Part shown: positions 5,066 through 8,053 of the stretch, one piece after another
Numbering within the stretch: position 1 is the first letter of the stretch
How the letters are laid out: every line of letters begins with the position of its first letter
NCBI GenBank assembly: GCA_030631125.1
Contig: DAOVLS010000092.1
Span: forward strand, 1 to 8,053
Direction of reading: 5' to 3'
Length of the DNA stretch: 8,053 nt
Source: Planctomycetales bacterium
Lineage (GTDB): Bacteria; Planctomycetota; Phycisphaerae; SM23-33
Position numbers and translations under genes: made by a program
The notes under the pieces: generated by a model
Seen by the model: only the letters and a program-made list of their open reading frames with translations
The model's database searches: none
What the model was told of the DNA's origin: nothing

Positions 5066-6511
5066 TCACAGCGACGCCAGGTCCGGTTTTCTCGCTGCGA
5101 GTGTCTCGTCAAGCCTTCCGACAACCGTCGTTCGCGGACAGCCTTTAAGTTCGTCCGGGTTGCTTTGGGCCAGTTCGGCAATCTCGATCATCGCGGCGAT
5201 GAAGGCGTCGAGCGTCTCTTTGCTCTCGGTCTCTGTCGGCTCGACCATCATCGCTTCGGCGACTATCAACGGGAAATAGACCGTCGGCGGGTGATAGCCC
5301 CGGTCAATCAGCGCCTTGGCGATATCGAGTGCGCGGACGCCCCGCTCGGCCTGGCGCGACGCCGACAGTACGAACTCGTGTTTGCAGGTCTGTCCGAAAG
5401 GCAGGTCGAAGTGGGGCTTGAGTTTCTCTTTGAGATAGTTTGCGTTGAGGACGGCGTTTTCCGAAGCCCGCTCAAGCCCGTCGGCGCCCAGCATGAGGAT
5501 ATATATGTAGGCCTTGAGGATGACGCCGAAATTTCCGTAGAACGGTGCGATGTACCCGATGGATTTCGGTCTGTCGTAGTCGAGCCAGTACGATCCGTCA
5601 GGGCGGTCGGCGATGACGGATGTCGGCAGGTATGGGATGAGTTTTTCGCATACGCCGACCGGTCCCGCTCCCGGGCCGCCGCCGCCGTGGGGCGTTCCGA
5701 AGGTTTTGTGCAGGTTGACGTGGACAATGTCGAAGCCGATGTCTCCGGGCCGGCAGCGACCGAGAAGGGCGTTGAGGTTCGCCCCGTCGTAGTACACCAC
5801 CCCGTCGATGTCGTGGACCATCCGGCAGATTTCTTTTATCCGCGGATTGAACAGCCCCAGCGTATTGGGGCAGGTGAGCATGACGCCGGCGACTTTGTCG
5901 TTCATCGCCGCCGACAGGGCGTCAAAATCCATCACGCCGCTCTCGTCGGATGGAATCGTCTGCACGTCGTATCCGGCGATGGCGGCGCTTGCCGGATTGG
6001 TCCCGTGTGCGCTGTCGGGGATAAGGATAGTCGTCTTGTCGTTACCTTTGTCGGCGTGGTAGGCGGCGATAATCATCGCGCCGGTCAGTTCACCGTGCGC
6101 GCCCGCCAGAGGCTGCATCGTGAACGCCGCCATACCGCAAATCTCACGCAGCATCAGGTCAATGTCGTGCAGCACAGCCAGCGCCCCCTGGACCAGCATT
6201 TCCCCGCCCGGTAACTGCGGCAGCAGCGGATGCAGGTGGACGAAGCCGGGGTAGTGGCTGATTCGCTCGGTTACCTTGGGGTTGTACTTCATCGTGCAGG
6301 AGCCGAGCGGGTAGAAGCCGGTATCGACGCCGAAGTTTTGGCCCGAAAGTTCCGTAAAGTGCCGCACGACGTCGAGTTCGGACAGTTCCGGAAGCGCCGC
6401 GGGCCTGTCTCGCAGGTATCGCTTCGGGATCCCGATCTGGGCGTCTATACCGCTATCGACGGGGCGATACGCCCGGCGTCCGGGAACGGACTTTTCAAAA
6501 ATCAATTTCAT
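5066..6511 (-). CDS. gcvPB: Glycine dehydrogenase (decarboxylating) subunit 2 (P-protein beta part)
   Basis: A 481-residue PLP enzyme subunit, complete. Subunit 2 carries the cofactor and, with GcvPA, decarboxylates glycine and passes the aminomethyl group to the lipoyl arm of H-protein. Visible landmarks are FYPLGSCTMKYNPK at 66-79, QPLAGAHGELTG at 133-144, and DSAHGTNPASA at 166-176. The PLP lysine is K269 in HVNLHKTFGTPHGGGGPGAG. Near the C-terminus is the typical PLIVAEAMMVEPTETESKETLDAF. The start is fixed by AAGGA (6520-6524 on the minus strand) eight bases before the ATG. gcvPA and gcvPB usually lie directly together, but here 455 bases with an extra small gene separate them. Two hairpins stand just upstream of the RBS. 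Confidence 0.97.
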   Translation of the reverse strand: MKLIFEKSVPGRRAYRPVDSGIDAQIGIPKRYLRDRPAALPELSELDVVRHFTELSGQNFGVDTGFYPLGSCTMKYNPKVTERISHYPGFVHLHPLLPQLPGGEMLVQGALAVLHDIDLMLREICGMAAFTMQPLAGAHGELTGAMIIAAYHADKGNDKTTILIPDSAHGTNPASAAIAGYDVQTIPSDESGVMDFDALSAAMNDKVAGVMLTCPNTLGLFNPRIKEICRMVHDIDGVVYYDGANLNALLGRCRPGDIGFDIVHVNLHKTFGTPHGGGGPGAGPVGVCEKLIPYLPTSVIADRPDGSYWLDYDRPKSIGYIAPFYGNFGVILKAYIYILMLGADGLERASENAVLNANYLKEKLKPHFDLPFGQTCKHEFVLSASRQAERGVRALDIAKALIDRGYHPPTVYFPLIVAEAMMVEPTETESKETLDAFIAAMIEIAELAQSNPDELKGCPRTTVVGRLDETLAARKPDLASL

Positions 6512-6525
6512 TGACTCAATCCTTG

Positions 6526-6570
6526 AGATAGTTAACCGTTACTATCTTGTTGTGATGAGGCGGTCACAAC
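6526..6570. promoter_or_regulatory. Twin intercistronic hairpins before the gcvPB ribosome-binding site
   Basis: AGATAGT (6526-6532) pairs with ACTATCT (6541-6547), and GTTGTGA (6549-6555) pairs with TCACAAC (6564-6570). Both are perfect 7-bp stems with 8-base loops, one base apart. The right one overlaps the stop codon of the small ORF, and the left one ends one base upstream of the gcvPB Shine-Dalgarno (6520-6524). They may influence mRNA stability or gcvPB translation. No T-tract follows, so termination is unlikely. Confidence 0.45.
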
Positions 6571-6872
6571 CACGACTCCTTTTCTTTTTGCCGTGTGGCA
6601 GGATTCTCATCGCTATCACCTACCTTGCTCCACACTCCTCCAGACAAGAGTCGTTTGGCTTGTTGTTCGAATTCGGCTCGATACACGGGTAATGTGAAAT
6701 GAAATGTGACCTGGTGGTGGTGGCGCTCCCAGTTTTGCTCTCCGGTTCCGCCCCACGGAATTCGTTTGTTCCCTTCCTTCTGGGCAAACATGCTCAGACC
6801 ACGGAGGCAGTGCAAGACGGCCAAATCGTCAGTCGAGACCGTGATGCTGAAATGATAGTCTTTGTGCGTCAT
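6564..6872 (-). CDS. Hypothetical protein, 102 residues, inside the gcvPA-gcvPB junction
   Basis: I do not recognise a family with confidence. A real gene is supported by a strong RBS (AGGAAAAGG about 6 bases before the ATG), by placement filling the gcvPA-gcvPB gap on the same strand, and by a protein-like pattern. That pattern is a beta strand (DYHFSITVST), a helix (DDLAVLHCLRGLSMFAQ), a turn with RIPWGGTGEQNWER, a strand after three histidines (HHHQVTFHFT, residues 51-60), a helix (YRAEFEQQAKRLL) and a charged tail (DSDENPATRQKEKE). The beta-alpha-beta-alpha order suggests a small alpha/beta domain. There is no signal peptide or membrane segment. Composition is less GC-rich than gcvPA/gcvPB, suggesting later insertion. 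A function in glycine cleavage is not implied by location alone. Confidence 0.65.
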   Translation of the reverse strand: MTHKDYHFSITVSTDDLAVLHCLRGLSMFAQKEGNKRIPWGGTGEQNWERHHHQVTFHFTLPVYRAEFEQQAKRLLSGGVWSKVGDSDENPATRQKEKESWL

Positions 6873-6943
6873 TATAACCTTTTCCTATTCAAATGTGGAC
6901 AGTCACCATCTGATGCCACCCGTTCGGGCTTTCGTCCCTGGGA

Positions 6944-6968
6944 AATCCACAATCCGCAATCCGCAATC
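6944..6968. repeat. Heptamer tandem repeat at the end of gcvPA
   Basis: AATCCAC (6944-6950), AATCCGC (6951-6957), AATCCGC (6958-6964) and a partial AATC (6965-6968) form about 3.6 copies of a 7-base unit. The last bases fall in the gcvPA stop codon (TGA, minus strand, 6967-6969). The rest of the 6873-6966 gap shows only a small CCCGTTCGGG palindrome and the RBS of the small ORF. The repeat probably marks an insertion or slippage scar between gcvPA and the extra gene. Confidence 0.5.
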
Positions 6969-8053
6969 ATAAGCTGACCTCCAGCGTATGTGCCAGTAAG
7001 TCGATCTGCTCTTTCGTGCGTTTCTCGGTAACGGCGACAAGGAGCGAATTGTCCATACCGCTGTAATAGCGGCTCAGCGGGAAACCGGCGGAGATGCCAC
7101 GCTCCAGCAGTCGGCGGATGATCTTCTCGGCTGATACCGGAAGGCGGAGGACGAACTCGTTGAAGTACCAGCGGTTCGGGAAATGCGTCGTTACGCCGGG
7201 TATCTCCAGCAGGCGCTTCTGTGCGTAAGAGGCCTTGTCGGCGCAGGTCTGCGCCAGTTCGACCAGGCCCTCAGCGCCGAGCAGGCTCATATAAATCGTC
7301 GCGGTCAGTGCGCAGAGGCCTTCGTTGGTGCAGATGTTGGAGGTGGCCTTTTCGCGTCGGATGTGCTGCTCGCGCGTCTGGAGCGTCAATACGAACCCGT
7401 CGCGCCCGTCGGCATCGACGGTCCTCCCGACGATCCTGCCCGGCATTCTGCGGACGAATTTTTCGCGCGTAGCCATGAAGCCCAGGTAAGGTCCGCCGAA
7501 CGCCAGGGCCAAGCCCAGGCTCTGGCCCTCGCCGACGACAATGTCAGCGCCCATCTGCCCCGGCGTCCTGACGATGCCCAGCGAAATCGGATAACACGAT
7601 ACAATCAACAATGCCCCTTGTTTGTGAGCGGCTTCGGCAAGGTCGGTGAGATCGTCCAGGCATCCGAAGAAGTTCGGGTTCTGGAGAACGACCGCAGCGG
7701 TCTTGTCGTTCAGTTCGGCGGCGATTTTCTCGCGGTCGGCCAGGCCGTCGCGCCAGGGGGTCTGGACGAACTCGATGCCGAGGTTGGAAGTGTACGAACG
7801 CAGCATCTTTCGATAGACGGGGTTGACGGCCTCATCGACGATAACGCGGTTGCGACCGGTAATCCGCATCGCCATCATCACCGCCTCATATACCGCGGTT
7901 CCGCCGTCGTAGAGCGAGGCGTTGGCGACCTCCATCTCCGTCAGCCGGCAGATTGCCGACTGGTATTCGTAAATCGCCTGGAGCGTTCCCTGCGAGACTT
8001 CCGGCTGGTAGGGCGTGTAGGCGGTGTAGAACTCGCTGCGGGAGGCAAGGGCC
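6967..8053 (-). CDS. gcvPA: Glycine dehydrogenase (decarboxylating) subunit 1 (P-protein alpha part), N-terminus outside window
   Basis: The frame is open from the TGA at 6967-6969 to the right edge, giving 361 residues. An ATG at 7935 is internal. The first visible residues, ALASRSEFYTAYTPYQPE, followed by VSQGTLQAIYEYQSAIC and MEVANASLYDGGTAV, are the conserved core of GcvPA. Later come LVGRTVDADGRDGFVLTLQTREQHIRREKATSNICTN-type segments and the C-terminal GISAGFPLSRYY. Roughly the first 80-90 residues of a usual 440-450 are missing beyond the edge. The subunit pairs with GcvPB to form the split P-protein active site. It is the most upstream gene of the visible minus-strand cluster, so the main promoter and gcvT/gcvH, if linked, should lie to the right of the window. 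Confidence 0.96.
   Translation of the reverse strand, partial: ALASRSEFYTAYTPYQPEVSQGTLQAIYEYQSAICRLTEMEVANASLYDGGTAVYEAVMMAMRITGRNRVIVDEAVNPVYRKMLRSYTSNLGIEFVQTPWRDGLADREKIAAELNDKTAAVVLQNPNFFGCLDDLTDLAEAAHKQGALLIVSCYPISLGIVRTPGQMGADIVVGEGQSLGLALAFGGPYLGFMATREKFVRRMPGRIVGRTVDADGRDGFVLTLQTREQHIRREKATSNICTNEGLCALTATIYMSLLGAEGLVELAQTCADKASYAQKRLLEIPGVTTHFPNRWYFNEFVLRLPVSAEKIIRRLLERGISAGFPLSRYYSGMDNSLLVAVTEKRTKEQIDLLAHTLEVSL

Noticed and set aside
5054..6214. A 386-codon open frame on the plus strand opposite gcvPB
   Set aside because: It lies wholly antisense to a clear GcvPB. Its product is arginine/valine/aspartate-rich without recognisable motifs, as expected from a GC-rich shadow frame.
6512..6966. 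Glycine riboswitch in the gcvPA-gcvPB gap
   Set aside because: The gap is mostly occupied by a coding frame, and the remaining hairpins are too small and lack the paired glycine-aptamer layout. A riboswitch, if any, would be upstream of the cluster outside the window.
6699..6977. Plus-strand open frame opposite the small gene in the gcvPA-gcvPB gap
   Set aside because: It has no clear RBS, runs through the heptamer repeat into the gcvPA end, and its product shows no domain pattern. The minus-strand frame has the strong RBS.
1..8053. tRNA, rRNA, CRISPR array or transposase gene
   Set aside because: No cloverleaf, rRNA-like stretch, regularly spaced repeat-spacer pattern or transposase motif was seen on either strand.

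Overview
The window reads as part of a bacterial chromosome of fairly high GC. It is dominated by a minus-strand glycine cleavage / lipoate gene cluster. Split P-protein genes (gcvPA + gcvPB), a fused LipB-LipA and the scattering of toxin-antitoxin pairs and palindromic repeats would fit a Planctomycetota/PVC-type or similar environmental bacterium. That assignment is an inference from gene style, not proven by any marker gene here.

Layout from left to right. (1) 1-362, plus strand: the C-terminal end of an amidohydrolase-2 family protein, cut by the window edge. (2) 363-626: a convergent intergenic gap packed with perfect or near-perfect hairpins, including a terminator-like one. (3) 627-1261, minus: a vapBC toxin-antitoxin pair with AbrB-type antitoxin and PIN toxin. 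(4) 1262-1468: a repeat-rich gap holding the probable vapBC promoter and an inverted repeat that runs into the end of lipA. (5) 1469-3079, minus: one long ORF joining octanoyltransferase (LipB) to lipoyl synthase (LipA). Its LipA part is interrupted in frame by a 99-base palindromic repeat. (6) 3083-4450, minus: dihydrolipoamide dehydrogenase. (7) 4493-4955, minus: a hicAB toxin-antitoxin pair with its own good promoter. (8) 5066-6511, minus: gcvPB. (9) 6564-6872, minus: an unrecognised 102-residue protein. (10) 6967-8053, minus: gcvPA, with its N-terminus beyond the window.

How the genes work together: GcvPA/GcvPB decarboxylate glycine onto the lipoyl arm of H-protein, and Lpd reoxidises that arm. 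LipB attaches octanoate to H-protein (and other lipoyl domains) and LipA inserts the sulfurs. gcvT and gcvH are not in the window and probably lie to the right, upstream of gcvPA on the minus strand.

The most striking observation is the 99-bp element at 1759-1857 inside lipA. It consists of two 35-base arms in inverted orientation (33/35 matching), each starting with GTAG and each able to form its own small hairpin, around a 29-base spacer. Removing it restores a normal LipA reading frame exactly. It looks like a REP/BIME-type mobile palindrome that a conserved enzyme tolerates as a 33-residue peptide insert, comparable to the Rickettsia palindromic elements. The other theme is that accessory material has settled in or next to nearly every junction of this metabolic cluster: a small ORF, hicAB, vapBC and hairpin repeats.
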